The notes beneath the pieces are model-generated. The model made no database searches. It saw nothing but the letters and a program-made list of their open reading frames with translations, and was not told where the DNA came from. A stretch of DNA of 64,000 nucleotides from the NCBI RefSeq assembly GCF_001908725.1, contig NZ_CP018725.1, positions 2,790,001 to 2,854,000 on the forward strand. Direction: 5' to 3'. Both the position numbers and the translations under genes were made by a program. Positions 19,415-29,099 of the stretch are shown here, piece by piece. The stretch's first letter is position 1. Each line of letters begins with the position of its first letter. This DNA comes from Xanthomonas vesicatoria ATCC 35937 (GTDB lineage: Bacteria; Pseudomonadota; Gammaproteobacteria; Xanthomonadales; Xanthomonadaceae).

Positions 19415-19624
19415 ATGTACGGCGAATTCAGTCTCTACGGTGTGTTCGTACCCACCCTGCTGGCGTTGATGACGCTGGCCTACCTGCTCAACAGCGCCAT
19501 CGGCGCGCTGCTGACCCGCGCCGGCGCGTATCGCCATGTCTGGCACCCGGCGCTGTTCAACCTGGCGCTGTACATCGCGCTGCTGGGCGGCCTGTTTTTC
19601 CTTACCCGTTGGATGCAATCGTGA
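19415..19624 (+). CDS. DUF1656 small membrane protein
   Basis: 69 aa with two hydrophobic helices, opening MYGEFSLYGVFVP. DUF1656 proteins accompany FUSC/HlyD efflux systems (compare AaeX). An AGGA about 8 nt before the ATG at 19415 supports this start. Its stop overlaps the next gene by 4 nt (GTGA). Confidence 0.85.
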   Translation: MYGEFSLYGVFVPTLLALMTLAYLLNSAIGALLTRAGAYRHVWHPALFNLALYIALLGGLFFLTRWMQS

Positions 19625-20544
19625 AAAAGCTGATCAAGACCGCGGGGCCGGCGCTGCTGACCCTGGCAATGGTGGTAGTGGCCGCGCTGGTGCTGCAGCA
19701 GTTGTGGCGGTACTACATGGATGCGCCGTGGACGCGCGATGCGCACGTGGGCGCCGATGTGGTGCAGGTGGCGCCGGATGTGTCCGGGCTGGTGGAATCG
19801 GTGGCGGTGGACGACAACCAGGCGGTCACGCGCGGCCAGTTGCTGTTTGTGGTGGACCGCGCGCGCTACGCGATCGCGCTGGAACAGGCGCAAGCGGCGC
19901 TGGCCGAGCGCCAGGCCACGCTGAGCCAGCTGCGCCGCGAGATTGCACGCGACCGTAGCCTGCAGGACCTGGTGGCCGCCGAAGATGCCGAGGTGCGCCG
20001 CTCGAATGTGCAAAAGGCGCAGGCCGCCGTCGCCACCGCACAGTCGGCGGTGGATCTGGCCCAGCTCAATCTGGACCGCACCCAGGTGCGCAGCCCGGCC
20101 GATGGCCATGTCAGCGACCGCACCGTGCGCGTGGGCGACTACGTCAGCGCCGGGCGCCCGGTGGTGGCGGTGCTGGATACCGGCTCGTTCCGCGTCGATG
20201 GCTATTTCGAAGAAACCCGCCTGCACGGCGTGCATGCCGGCCAGCGCGTGGACGTGCGCCTGATGGGCGAGCCGGTGACCTTGCACGGGCATGTGCAGAG
20301 CATCGCTGCCGGGATCGAAGACCGCTACCGCAGCGGTAGCGCCGGCGCGCTGCCCAACGTCACCCCGGCGTTCGATTGGGTGCGGCTGGCGCAGCGCATC
20401 CCGGTGCGTATTGCGCTGGACCAGGTGCCCACGCATGTGCAGCTGATTGCCGGGCGCACCGCGACGGTGACGATCCTGCCCGATGCCGCGCCAGCGCCGT
20501 CTGCTGGTTCGCCTGCGCATATGCAGGCAAAGGCCGCGCCATGA
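19621..20544 (+). CDS. HlyD/EmrA-type periplasmic adaptor
   Basis: A 307-aa membrane-fusion protein: one N-terminal anchor helix (about 9-27), a lipoyl-like half, a coiled-coil hairpin (about 80-150), the second lipoyl half with VRSPADGHV, then a beta-barrel. It should join the inner-membrane FUSC pump to the outer-membrane factor. It starts at GTG 19621, overlapping DUF1656, and its stop overlaps the next start (ATGA). Confidence 0.9.
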   Translation: MKKLIKTAGPALLTLAMVVVAALVLQQLWRYYMDAPWTRDAHVGADVVQVAPDVSGLVESVAVDDNQAVTRGQLLFVVDRARYAIALEQAQAALAERQATLSQLRREIARDRSLQDLVAAEDAEVRRSNVQKAQAAVATAQSAVDLAQLNLDRTQVRSPADGHVSDRTVRVGDYVSAGRPVVAVLDTGSFRVDGYFEETRLHGVHAGQRVDVRLMGEPVTLHGHVQSIAAGIEDRYRSGSAGALPNVTPAFDWVRLAQRIPVRIALDQVPTHVQLIAGRTATVTILPDAAPAPSAGSPAHMQAKAAP

Positions 20545-22001
20545 GCGGCCTGCGTCTACTTGGCCTGAGCGCAGCCGTCACGGTGCTGGCCGCGTGCAGC
20601 ACGGTCGGCCCCAATTACGCACTGCCCGACCAATCCGCTTACCAGCGGCCAGCCGCCAATGCTGCTTTTCTGGACACCGGCAACGACCAGGTGCAGCCCG
20701 GCGCGCCGCTGCCGGCACGCTGGTGGGCGCTGTATCGGGACCCGATGCTCGATGGATTGGTCGCACAGGCGCTGCGCGACAACGTCGAGCTGAAGGTGGC
20801 CAGCGCCAACCTGCGCCGCGCGGCGGCGGTATACGAACAGGCCATGGACGCCGGCGGCTTCGATTACGAGGTGGAAGCCGGCGTCAGCCGCGCGCAGGTG
20901 TCGGCCGAAGCCTTCCTGCAGGAAGAAAAGCTGCCGGTGTTCAACCTGGCCGATGGCAAGTTTGGCGTGTCGTACCAGTTCGACCTGTTCGGCAAGCTGC
21001 AACGCGGCGCCGAAGCCGCGCACGCCGACACTCAGGCGGCGCAGGCCGCGATCGATCTGGCCCGGGTCAACGTGGCCGCGCAGGTGGCGGGAAGTTATGT
21101 GGAGATCTGCCACGCCAACCACGAGTTGCACGTGGCCGAGCATTCGCTGCAATTGCAGCAGCGCAGCCGCGAGATCACGCAACGTTTGATCGCCGCCGGA
21201 CGCGGCACGCCACCGGATCTGGCGCGCGCCACCGCACAGGTGGCGATGCTCGAAGCCGCGCTGCCGCCGCTGCGCGCGCGCCGCCAGGCGGCCGGTTACC
21301 AACTGGCCGCGCTACTGGGCAAGACACCTGGCGAAGTACCGGCCGGCGTGGACAGCTGTGCGCGCGCGCCGGCCTTGCAGCAACCGATACCGATCGGCGA
21401 CGGCCGCGCGCTGCTGGCGCGTCGCCCGGATGTGCGCCAGGCCGAGCGGCGGCTGGCCGCGGCCACCGCGCGTATCGGCGTGGCCACTGCCGAGCTGTAT
21501 CCGGATATCCGCCTGGGCGGATCGATCGGCGCCACCGGCCTGCTGGCGGATTTTGGCGAACCAGCCACGCATGCCTGGTCGTTCGGCCCGCTGATTTCCT
21601 GGACGCTGCCGTCCAGCGGTGCGCGAGCCCGCGTGCGCGCCACCGAAGCCGGCGCCGACGCCGCATTGGCGCAGTTCGATCACACCGTGCTGCAGGCGCT
21701 GCGCGAGGTGCAGACCACGCTGTCGCGTTACGCGCAGGATCTGGACCGCCTGCATCTGCTGGAACAAGCGCAGCAACAGGCCGAACTGGCCTCGTCGCAA
21801 AACAGGCGCTTGTGTCAAGGTGGGCGCACGCCATACCTCTCCAGCCTGGACGCCGAGCGTACCTTGGCCACCGCCGACATGACGCTGGCCAACGCGCAGG
21901 CACAGGTGTCGCAGGACCAGATCCAGCTATTCCTGGCGCTGGGCGGCGGCTGGGATACCGACGCCCGCAGCGACGCCACTGCGGCCACTGCCGCGCGATG
22001 A
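20541..22001 (+). CDS. outer-membrane efflux lipoprotein, NodT family
   Basis: 486 aa, a TolC-like trimeric channel protein with an acylation site in the leader (VLAACS). Two helical repeats follow, with the familiar ARWWALYRDP and LARRPDVRQAERRLAAATA segments. It provides the outer-membrane exit for this operon. It overlaps both neighbours by 4 nt. Confidence 0.92.
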   Translation: MSGLRLLGLSAAVTVLAACSTVGPNYALPDQSAYQRPAANAAFLDTGNDQVQPGAPLPARWWALYRDPMLDGLVAQALRDNVELKVASANLRRAAAVYEQAMDAGGFDYEVEAGVSRAQVSAEAFLQEEKLPVFNLADGKFGVSYQFDLFGKLQRGAEAAHADTQAAQAAIDLARVNVAAQVAGSYVEICHANHELHVAEHSLQLQQRSREITQRLIAAGRGTPPDLARATAQVAMLEAALPPLRARRQAAGYQLAALLGKTPGEVPAGVDSCARAPALQQPIPIGDGRALLARRPDVRQAERRLAAATARIGVATAELYPDIRLGGSIGATGLLADFGEPATHAWSFGPLISWTLPSSGARARVRATEAGADAALAQFDHTVLQALREVQTTLSRYAQDLDRLHLLEQAQQQAELASSQNRRLCQGGRTPYLSSLDAERTLATADMTLANAQAQVSQDQIQLFLALGGGWDTDARSDATAATAAR

Positions 22002-24178
22002 ACGTACTGCTGCGCGATCGCCAGGCCTGGCTGTTTTCGGTCAAGACCTTTGCCGCCTCGATTGCCGCGTTGTACGTGGCGCTGGCCGGCAACCTGTCGC
22101 GGCCGTACTGGGCGATGGCCACCGTCTACATCGTCTCGCAACCGTTGCTCGGCCCCACCCGCGCCAAGGGCGTGTACCGCGTGCTCGGCACCGTGCTGGC
22201 CGGCGTGGCCACCCTGGTGATGCTGCCGAATCTGGTGGAGACGCCCTTGCTGCTCAGTGCGGCGATGGCGTTGTGGTTGTCGGCCTGCCTGTTCCTGGCG
22301 CTGCTCAATCGAGGCCCGCGTGGCTACGCGTTTTTGCTGGCCGGCTACACCACCGCGTTTATCGGGTTTCCTGCGGTGACCGCGCCGGAGGGCATCTTCG
22401 ACACGGTGGTGGCGCGCAGCGAAGAGATCGTGCTGGGCACGGTGATGGCGGTGCTGTTTGCCTCGCTGGTGTTCCCGGCCTCGGTGCGGCCGATGCTCAC
22501 CGCACGCATCGGCAACTGGATGCAGGACGCAGCGCAATGGTGTCGGCAGGTGCTGCAGCGTGGCGCCTCGCACGCACCGCGCAACCGGCTGGCGGCCGAC
22601 CTGGTGCAATTCGAGGCCTTGATCGCCTTCGTCCGTCACGACGACCCACGCCATGCCGGTGCGGCGCCGGCGATGGAGCAACTGCGCGCGCGCATGCTGA
22701 TGCTGCTGCCGGTGCTGTCGTCGATCGCCGATCGCCTGGATGCGGTGCAACGCGACGGGTCTGTGCCGCCGCCCGCACTCAAGGCGCTGCTGGACGATGT
22801 CGCCGGTTGGGTGGATCAGCCCGAGGACGCAGGCAGCGATGTCGATGCGTTGCGCGCACGCATCGTCGCGCTACGCCCCGTGGTCGATCAGGACATCGCG
22901 CATCTGCTGCTGGCGAGCCTGTTGCTGCGTCTGGAAGAGTTGCTCGACCTCTGGCAAGACTGCCGCGCGCTGGAGCAGGCGTTGCTGCAGGGCACCGCGT
23001 CGCCGGCGCCGCGTGCAATGCCGGCGGCAACACAGCCTGCAACAGCCGACGCGGTGGAAGCTGCGCAGGGAAATGCCGATGTGCCTGTGCGCATGCCACC
23101 CTCGCTGCTGCAGCGCCTCGGCATGGCGCGGCCCCACGCCGCCGCTGCAGGCGTCGCTGCCGGCAGCGCGCGTCACATCGACTTCGGCATGGCGGCGTTT
23201 TCCGCGCTTAGCGCCGGTTTTGCGCTGCTGGCGTACTGCGTGCTGTGGATCGGCATTGGTTGGGAGGGCGGCGGCAACGGCGCAATGATGGCCGCAGTCA
23301 CGGCTGCGTTCTTTGCCGCGCAGGACGACCCGGCACCCAGCATGGTGTCCTTCCTGACCTGGGCGGTGGTCGCCAGCGTGGTCGCAGGTATCTACCTGTT
23401 CGGCATCTTCCCGGCCATCCACGATTTCCCGATGCTGGTGCTGGTCCTGGCGGCCGTGTTCCTGCCATTGGGTGCGCTGTTGCATCGGCCCAAGAGCATG
23501 TTGATCGCGCTGCCGCTGGTGGTGAACCTCACCGCGTTGCTGAGCCTGCAGAACACCTACAACGCCAACATCCAGAGCTTCGTCAACGCCGCAGTGGCGA
23601 TGGTGCTGGGGATCGGGTTTGCGGTGGTGCTCACCAAGGTGTTCCGCTCGGTCGGCGCCGAATGGAGCGCGCGCCGGTTGGTCCGCCAGGGTTGGCGCAC
23701 GCTGGCCGATGCCGCCGATGGACGCGGCGCCCAGGATCGACACCAGTTCGCTGCGCGCATGCTGGACCTGCTGGGTTTGCTCGCACCGCGGCTGGCATTG
23801 GCGCCGGAAGGCAGCGATCTGGCCTCGGTGGACATGCTCAACGAAGTGCGCGTGGCCTTGAACATCCTGCAGCTGCGCAGCGCACGGCACGGGTTGCCGC
23901 CATCGAGCGTCGAGGCGGTGGACAGCATCCTGGCCAATGTCGCTGCGCACTACCGGCAGCAGATCGCGCACAAGCGTCCGTTACCTGCGCCGGATGCCTT
24001 GTGTACGCAGCTGGACGCCTCGCTGGCGCGCGTAGGCAAGGTGCCGGCGGGCACGCATCGCGATGAAGCGCTGCTGGGGTTGATTGGGCTGCGCTACAGC
24101 GTGTTTGCCGACACAGCGGCGCAGCAGCACGCCGCACCCCAAGAGCCTGGAGCAGCCCCTCTCCCGTCGGGGCGATAA
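21998..24178 (+). CDS. FUSC family inner-membrane efflux protein
   Basis: 726 aa in the aromatic-acid exporter/YccS-like FUSC group. Two blocks of transmembrane helices (about 15-165 and 395-540) alternate with cytoplasmic helical domains. RPYWAMATVYIVSQP near the start is typical. It is the last gene of the MarR-DUF1656-HlyD-OMF-FUSC operon and should be its pump component. The last residues and the stop codon lie in what looks like half of a dispersed palindromic repeat (CCCCTCTCCCGTCGGGG), suggesting the C-terminus has been remodelled. Confidence 0.9.
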   Translation: MNVLLRDRQAWLFSVKTFAASIAALYVALAGNLSRPYWAMATVYIVSQPLLGPTRAKGVYRVLGTVLAGVATLVMLPNLVETPLLLSAAMALWLSACLFLALLNRGPRGYAFLLAGYTTAFIGFPAVTAPEGIFDTVVARSEEIVLGTVMAVLFASLVFPASVRPMLTARIGNWMQDAAQWCRQVLQRGASHAPRNRLAADLVQFEALIAFVRHDDPRHAGAAPAMEQLRARMLMLLPVLSSIADRLDAVQRDGSVPPPALKALLDDVAGWVDQPEDAGSDVDALRARIVALRPVVDQDIAHLLLASLLLRLEELLDLWQDCRALEQALLQGTASPAPRAMPAATQPATADAVEAAQGNADVPVRMPPSLLQRLGMARPHAAAAGVAAGSARHIDFGMAAFSALSAGFALLAYCVLWIGIGWEGGGNGAMMAAVTAAFFAAQDDPAPSMVSFLTWAVVASVVAGIYLFGIFPAIHDFPMLVLVLAAVFLPLGALLHRPKSMLIALPLVVNLTALLSLQNTYNANIQSFVNAAVAMVLGIGFAVVLTKVFRSVGAEWSARRLVRQGWRTLADAADGRGAQDRHQFAARMLDLLGLLAPRLALAPEGSDLASVDMLNEVRVALNILQLRSARHGLPPSSVEAVDSILANVAAHYRQQIAHKRPLPAPDALCTQLDASLARVGKVPAGTHRDEALLGLIGLRYSVFADTAAQQHAAPQEPGAAPLPSGR

Positions 24179-24360
24179 GGCACTGGTTGCGCGCTGCTGG
24201 CGCGTGCCTTTGAGCGCCCATGCCACTGCCGCCGGCTGGGGCGCGGAGCGGAGGTCGGGTGAGGGTGCGGCATGCCAATGCACGACCGCAGCACCGATGC
24301 GTCACCTTGGCGACGCGTGGCGATGCGTTCGCCGTGGCTGACATGCCAGGCGCCTGAGGC

Positions 24361-24427
24361 GCTCCTCATCCACCCTTCGGGCACCTTCTCCCCCATGAAG
24401 GACGACAATGTGCCGATGGGAGAAGGA
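24361..24427. repeat. dispersed palindromic repeat, copy 7
   Basis: CTCATCCACCCTTCGGGCAC and CTTCTCCCCC, a spacer containing ATGAAGGACGACAATG, then GATGGGAGAAGGA. Its layout matches copy 1 closely, including the spacer. Confidence 0.7.
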
Positions 24428-24436
24428 CGAAACACA

Positions 24437-25798
24437 TTAGCGCTTGCGCTGATGCATCGCCGCCTCGTCATCCAGCCAATTGCTGCCCTTGTTGGTCAGG
24501 AAGAACATGTAGACCACCAGCGACACCCCGATGACCGCAGTTGCGTAGATCACGAACTCGCTCACGTGACCGGTCTTCAACGAGGCCTGATACAGCAACG
24601 GCGCGGTGCCACCAAACGCGGAATTGGCCAGCGCATAGCCCAGGCCGACACCCAGCGCGCGCACGTGGGTGGGGAATAGTTCGGCCTTCACCACCGCATT
24701 GATCGAGGTGTAGCCGGTCAGGATCACAAAGCCCACGGTGAGGATCGCAAACGCGGTTAGCCAGTCGGTCTGCTTGGGTAGCTCGGTCACCAGGAACCAG
24801 GTGTACAGCACGCCACCGATGCCGAAGAACACCAACAAGGTCTTGCGCCCCACGATGTCCGACAGCCAACCGCCCACCGGCTGCATCAGCATCAGCACCG
24901 TCAGCGCAACCAGGTTGATGATGGTGCCTGCCATCACGTCGCCACCGGCGAACGCAGTCTGGATCATCTTCGGGCCCGTCACCGAGTAGGTGTAGAACGC
25001 GATGGTGCCGCCGGCAGTGATCAAGAAGCACAGCAGCAGCGGGCGCCACTGATTGACGAACAATTCGCGCATCGAGCCCGACGCCTTGGCCTTGCCGGTG
25101 CGCGAATCAGCGATGGATTCGGAGCTCAGCGATTCGTCCATGGTCTGACGCAACCAGAACACCACCAGCGCACCGATACCGCCCAGGCCGAACGCCACAC
25201 GCCAGCCCCATTCGGACACCTGCGAGGCGTCGAAGAAGTGCAGCATCACCAGCAAGGTGGTCTGCGCCAGCACATGTCCGCCCACCAGGGTGACGTAATG
25301 GAACGACGACAGGAACCCGCGCCGGCCCGGAATCGCCGCCTCGGACATGTAGGTGGCGCTGGTGCCGTATTCGCCACCGGTCGCAAAGCCCTGCAGCAGC
25401 CGCGCCAACAGCAGGATAATCGGCGCGGCAATACCGATCGTGGCCACCGTCGGCGTCACCGCGATCACGAACGAGCACAGCGCCATCATCGACACCGAGA
25501 TCGTCAACGCCAGGCGCCGGCCGTAGCGGTCGGCAAAGCGACCGAAGTACCACGCACCGATCGGCCGCATCAGGAACGTCATCGCAAAGATCGCCCACAC
25601 GAACATCGTGGCGTTCTTGTCTTCCTTGGAAAAGAACTGCGATTCGAAGTAGGTGGCGAACACCGAGTAGACGTAGACGTCGTACCACTCGACCAGGTTG
25701 CCGGCCGACCCCTTGAGCGTATTGGACACCGAGCGGCGAAGGCTGCCAGGTGCTGCGCCAGAACCGGCGGCGATCGGAGACGATGGGGGTGCGCTCAT
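24437..25798 (-). CDS. MFS transporter, metabolite:H+ symporter (MHS) type
   Basis: 453 aa, 12 helices, resembling alpha-ketoglutarate permease KgtP and relatives. The opening GNLVEWYDVYVYS, MRPIGAWYFGRFADRYGRR (motif A) and LQGFATGGEYG are the signature segments of the MHS group. It probably imports a dicarboxylate or related organic acid with protons. The ATG at 25798 (MSAPPS) gives the usual N-terminus. Confidence 0.88.
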   Translation of the reverse strand: MSAPPSSPIAAGSGAAPGSLRRSVSNTLKGSAGNLVEWYDVYVYSVFATYFESQFFSKEDKNATMFVWAIFAMTFLMRPIGAWYFGRFADRYGRRLALTISVSMMALCSFVIAVTPTVATIGIAAPIILLLARLLQGFATGGEYGTSATYMSEAAIPGRRGFLSSFHYVTLVGGHVLAQTTLLVMLHFFDASQVSEWGWRVAFGLGGIGALVVFWLRQTMDESLSSESIADSRTGKAKASGSMRELFVNQWRPLLLCFLITAGGTIAFYTYSVTGPKMIQTAFAGGDVMAGTIINLVALTVLMLMQPVGGWLSDIVGRKTLLVFFGIGGVLYTWFLVTELPKQTDWLTAFAILTVGFVILTGYTSINAVVKAELFPTHVRALGVGLGYALANSAFGGTAPLLYQASLKTGHVSEFVIYATAVIGVSLVVYMFFLTNKGSNWLDDEAAMHQRKR

Positions 25799-25990
25799 GC
25801 GGTCAGAACCTCTTCGGTGGGGCAGCCTCGGAGTATAGGTGCGCGCTTGTGTGACGCATGTAAGCATTTCGGCGCATAGGCAGGCGTCGCGCAAGCGGCT
25901 AGTCCGACCGGTGTGCGGTCGGTTGGCAGCCAACCCGGAGCGCCTGCTTGTGTCGCTCTGCAGGGACGCCCACCAAATTCGCCTGGCGCT

Positions 25991-26542
25991 TCAGCCCGCT
26001 TTCGGCGTCGGCGCCGCAAGCGATTTGCTGTACATCCCCGACCGATCAAAACAGCACGCACGCCGCTTGCCGGAGGCGAGCATGTCGCAGGCGGTCGCAA
26101 TCCGCTTGACCCGCGTCTCGGCCTTCTTTCCCGATACGATCCAGAAGATCCAGTCGCGTCGCGCCACTGCGGTGATGTCGTCCCAGGTCGCACGTGCGTG
26201 CGGGTGCGCGGACAGCGCGGCATGCAGATCGTCCGGCACCTGCGGCTCGGGCTCTTCGGCAACCGGCGCAAGCTCCAGCGCCGCCCTCTCGCCAGCAGCC
26301 ACCCCGGCCGCGCGCTGCAGCGCGCGATCCACCTTGAGCCAGTGGCCACCCTGCCCGTCCGGCTGCAAGGTCGCCTGCACTGGATGCCCGGCAAACGTGC
26401 CCTCGACCGTCACCATGCTGCGCGTTGGCAGTTTGTCGCTTGCCGCGGCGGGCAGCTGCACAAACAACCAGGTGGCATCGGCCGGCACTGCCGGTTGCAG
26501 CAGCGCCGCCTTGCAGCGGATGGTAACGGTGGGCTTGGCCAT
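25991..26542 (-). CDS. DUF1905/YdeI (OmpD-associated) family protein
   Basis: 183 aa. The N-terminal half matches DUF1905 (KAALLQPAVPADATWLFVQL, then the HWLKVDRALQRAAG region), and the C-terminal half (DDLHAALSAHPHARATWDD, IVSGKKAETRVKRI) is the YdeI/OmpD-associated domain. It is probably cytosolic; its biochemical role is unknown. Start ATG 26542 (MAKPTV) chosen where the domain begins. Confidence 0.8.
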   Translation of the reverse strand: MAKPTVTIRCKAALLQPAVPADATWLFVQLPAAASDKLPTRSMVTVEGTFAGHPVQATLQPDGQGGHWLKVDRALQRAAGVAAGERAALELAPVAEEPEPQVPDDLHAALSAHPHARATWDDITAVARRDWIFWIVSGKKAETRVKRIATACDMLASGKRRACCFDRSGMYSKSLAAPTPKAG

Positions 26543-26843
26543 GGCGCGGACGATAGCACCGGCAAGGCGGCGCGCAATCACTGCTGCCATGTACTGCACG
26601 CGCTTGAGATCACCCAGCCATTGTCGAGCCCGTCGACAAGGCACTGCAGCCAGATGGCAGTACTTCTGATGTCACGCTTGAAGGCGACGATCACATGGCT
26701 TGATCGCCACCTGTTGTCGCGTTTGCCATTACTGAGCCGCTGCGTCAGAACTGCGGCGCTGCCTTCACAGCCCCCATGCCGCGCGCCTTGCCAGAATGCC
26801 GGCCGCTTGTGGCCGCAGTGGCAGGGGAATCGGAGTTGGATGC

Positions 26844-28109
26844 ATGACATGGATCATCGTGGCCACGGTCGTCATCACCTTGCTGGTGGGGCTGCTGCTG
26901 CTCAACTTCGCCACGCCTGAGAAGAAGCTCGAGCATATTCCGGCCCATTGCTACGACGTCTCCGACCCGCAATTCAAGCGCGAGATGTCGGTGTTGCTGG
27001 GCCCGGCGATCCTGCCCGGCAACAAGATCGACGTGCTGCAGAACGGGCACGAGATCTTTCCGGCAATGCTGGCCGCCATCGGCGGCGCGCAGCAGACCAT
27101 CACCTTCGAAACCTATATCTACTGGTCAGGAGAGATCGGCCGCGAGTTCAGCGAGGCGCTGTCCGAGCGTGCGCGGGCCGGCGTCAAGGTGCGCGTCACC
27201 ATCGACTGGGGCGGCAGTTTGAAGATGGACCCGTCGCTGCTCGAAGAGATGACCGACGCCGGCGTGGAAGTGCACCGCTATCGGCCGCTGACCTGGTACA
27301 ACCTGCACCGCGTCAATAACCGCACCCATCGCAAGTTGCTGGTGATCGATGGCCGCATTGGCTTTACCGGCGGTGTGGGCGTGGCCGATCAGTGGATGGG
27401 CGAAGCGCAGGACCCGGAGCATTGGCGCGACTCGCATTACCGCATCGAAGGTCCGGTGGTGGCGCAGGTGCAGGCCGCCTTCAACGACAACTGGATCAAG
27501 ACCACCGGCCGCGTGCTTAACGGCGCCGAGTATTACCCGCAGCTGGCGCCCGCCGGTGACAGCGATGCGCAGCTGTTCGTGGCCTCGCCGGCCGGCGGTA
27601 GCGAGAGCATGCACCTGATGTATCTGATCGCCATTGCCGCGGCACGCACGTCCATCGATCTGGCGGCAGCGTACTTCGTGCCGGACGCGTTGATCACCCG
27701 CTCGCTGCTGGACGCGCGCGGCCGTGGCGTCAAGATCCGCGTGCTGCTGCCGGGCAAGCATATCGATGCGGTGTCGGTACGGCTGGCGTCCAAGGCCAGC
27801 TGGGAGCCGCTGCTGCAGGCCGGCATCGAGATCCACGAATACCGGCCCACCATGCTGCACACCAAGCTGCTGATCATCGACAAGCTGCTGGTGTCGGTGG
27901 GCTCGACCAACTTCGACATCCGCTCGTTCCGCCTCAACGACGAGGCCAGCCTGAATGTCTACGACGCCACGCTGGCCGCGCGCATGACCGAGGTCTTCGA
28001 GCATGACTTGGAGCGTGCCGAGCAGTACACGCTGGAGCGCTGGCGTGCGCGGCCGCTGCGGCAGAAGCTGGGCGAAAAGCTGGTGTTCCCGTTCCGCTCG
28101 CAGGTGTGA
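26844..28109 (+). CDS. cls: cardiolipin synthase-like phospholipase D family protein
   Basis: 421 aa with an N-terminal membrane helix (1-22) and two HKD active-site motifs: HRKLLVIDGRIGFTGG (about residue 158) and HTKLLIIDKLLVSVGSTN (about 337). This matches ClsB-type cardiolipin synthases, which join phosphatidyl groups at the inner membrane. A GGAG about 8 nt before the ATG at 26844 supports the start. Confidence 0.88.
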   Translation: MTWIIVATVVITLLVGLLLLNFATPEKKLEHIPAHCYDVSDPQFKREMSVLLGPAILPGNKIDVLQNGHEIFPAMLAAIGGAQQTITFETYIYWSGEIGREFSEALSERARAGVKVRVTIDWGGSLKMDPSLLEEMTDAGVEVHRYRPLTWYNLHRVNNRTHRKLLVIDGRIGFTGGVGVADQWMGEAQDPEHWRDSHYRIEGPVVAQVQAAFNDNWIKTTGRVLNGAEYYPQLAPAGDSDAQLFVASPAGGSESMHLMYLIAIAAARTSIDLAAAYFVPDALITRSLLDARGRGVKIRVLLPGKHIDAVSVRLASKASWEPLLQAGIEIHEYRPTMLHTKLLIIDKLLVSVGSTNFDIRSFRLNDEASLNVYDATLAARMTEVFEHDLERAEQYTLERWRARPLRQKLGEKLVFPFRSQV

Positions 28110-28130
28110 TGCCGCAGCGCCCGCGCCGTC

Positions 28131-28655
28131 TTACACCGGTGCGGACGCCGCAGCCTGCAATCGCAGCTGGCGCAGGCGCCACCACACCCCGCCCACATGC
28201 ACCAGCGAATACAGCACCAGCGCAGCAGCAATGCCCAAGGTCAGCGGGCTGGCCTGCGACCCCGCAGCCGCCGCACCCTCGCTGAAAGCGCCAGAGGCCC
28301 AGCGCCAGGCCAGCCGGCCCAGCAGCACCAGCATCAATGCGCCGCCGATCCAGGGGTTGGGCGTGTACCAGCCCTGGCCATCCACCCATTCGGCATGCGT
28401 GTAACGCAGCGACACCGCGCCCAGCCCGATGCCTGCCACCGTTCCCAGCGCAATGCCCAGCCGCACCTGCGGTAATCCGTAGACCGCAAACGCCAGCGCG
28501 GCGGCGGCGATGACCAGCACGGCCGCACGCACCGCTGTGCCCACCGGCTTCCATTGCTGGCGGCCGAAGCTGCGACGAATGCGCCGGTAGTAAATGAAGG
28601 CGATGGCCGCCATCGACAGGTACGGGGTAAACGGTGCGATGGCGGCAGCGGGCAT
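28131..28655 (-). CDS. DUF1453-like membrane protein
   Basis: 174 aa, four to five hydrophobic helices. The segment FIYYRRIRRSFGRQ after helix 1 and the overall spacing recall the DUF1453/CcdC-like group. AAAGGA lies 7 nt before the ATG at 28655. It converges with the cardiolipin synthase gene. Function unknown. Confidence 0.65.
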   Translation of the reverse strand: MPAAAIAPFTPYLSMAAIAFIYYRRIRRSFGRQQWKPVGTAVRAAVLVIAAAALAFAVYGLPQVRLGIALGTVAGIGLGAVSLRYTHAEWVDGQGWYTPNPWIGGALMLVLLGRLAWRWASGAFSEGAAAAGSQASPLTLGIAAALVLYSLVHVGGVWWRLRQLRLQAAASAPV

Positions 28656-28892
28656 GACCAATCCTTTGTGGCTGAAGTGACGGCTGCAGGATGGAACCCG
28701 CCCGCACCGCGAACAAGGTGCCAAGTGTCACTTTCTGCAGCCGGCAGGCGGCGGCTCGCCTGGTACCCGGCCCCTTTCGACCGCCGGTACCGGCGCGCCC
28801 GGTGAACGCCGCGCACGCGCGCCAGCCATTGCCACACGCGGATCGAGGCCGCGGCGGTAGACTTGCCGGCAGTACTCCCCCACCGCAGTGCC

Positions 28893-29099
28893 ATGTCCGC
28901 CATCAAGCACCATGCCCAGACGCTGATCGACACGCTGCCCGACACGGCAGGCTGGCAGGACGTGGTGCGCGTGGTGGAGGCGGCCAGCTTCCAGGCCGCG
29001 GTGCTGGACGGGATTGCCGCAGCCGACCAGGGCGCCATCACCGCGCCGGCTCAGGTCACCGCACTGTTTGCCAGATGGGGCGTTGATGTTACGGCGTGA
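28893..29099 (+). CDS. antitoxin of a type II toxin-antitoxin pair
   Basis: 68 aa, with the small helical form of the short antitoxins encoded just upstream of RelE/ParE toxins (LPDTAGWQDVVRVVEAA, then GIAAADQGAITAPAQV). It overlaps the toxin start by 14 nt. It should neutralise the toxin and repress the pair. Confidence 0.72.
   Translation: MSAIKHHAQTLIDTLPDTAGWQDVVRVVEAASFQAAVLDGIAAADQGAITAPAQVTALFARWGVDVTA

Noticed and set aside
20483..24178. A 1231-codon plus-strand frame spanning two efflux genes
   Set aside because: Its first part is an off-frame reading of the outer-membrane factor gene; only the final part from 21998 (FUSC) is real.
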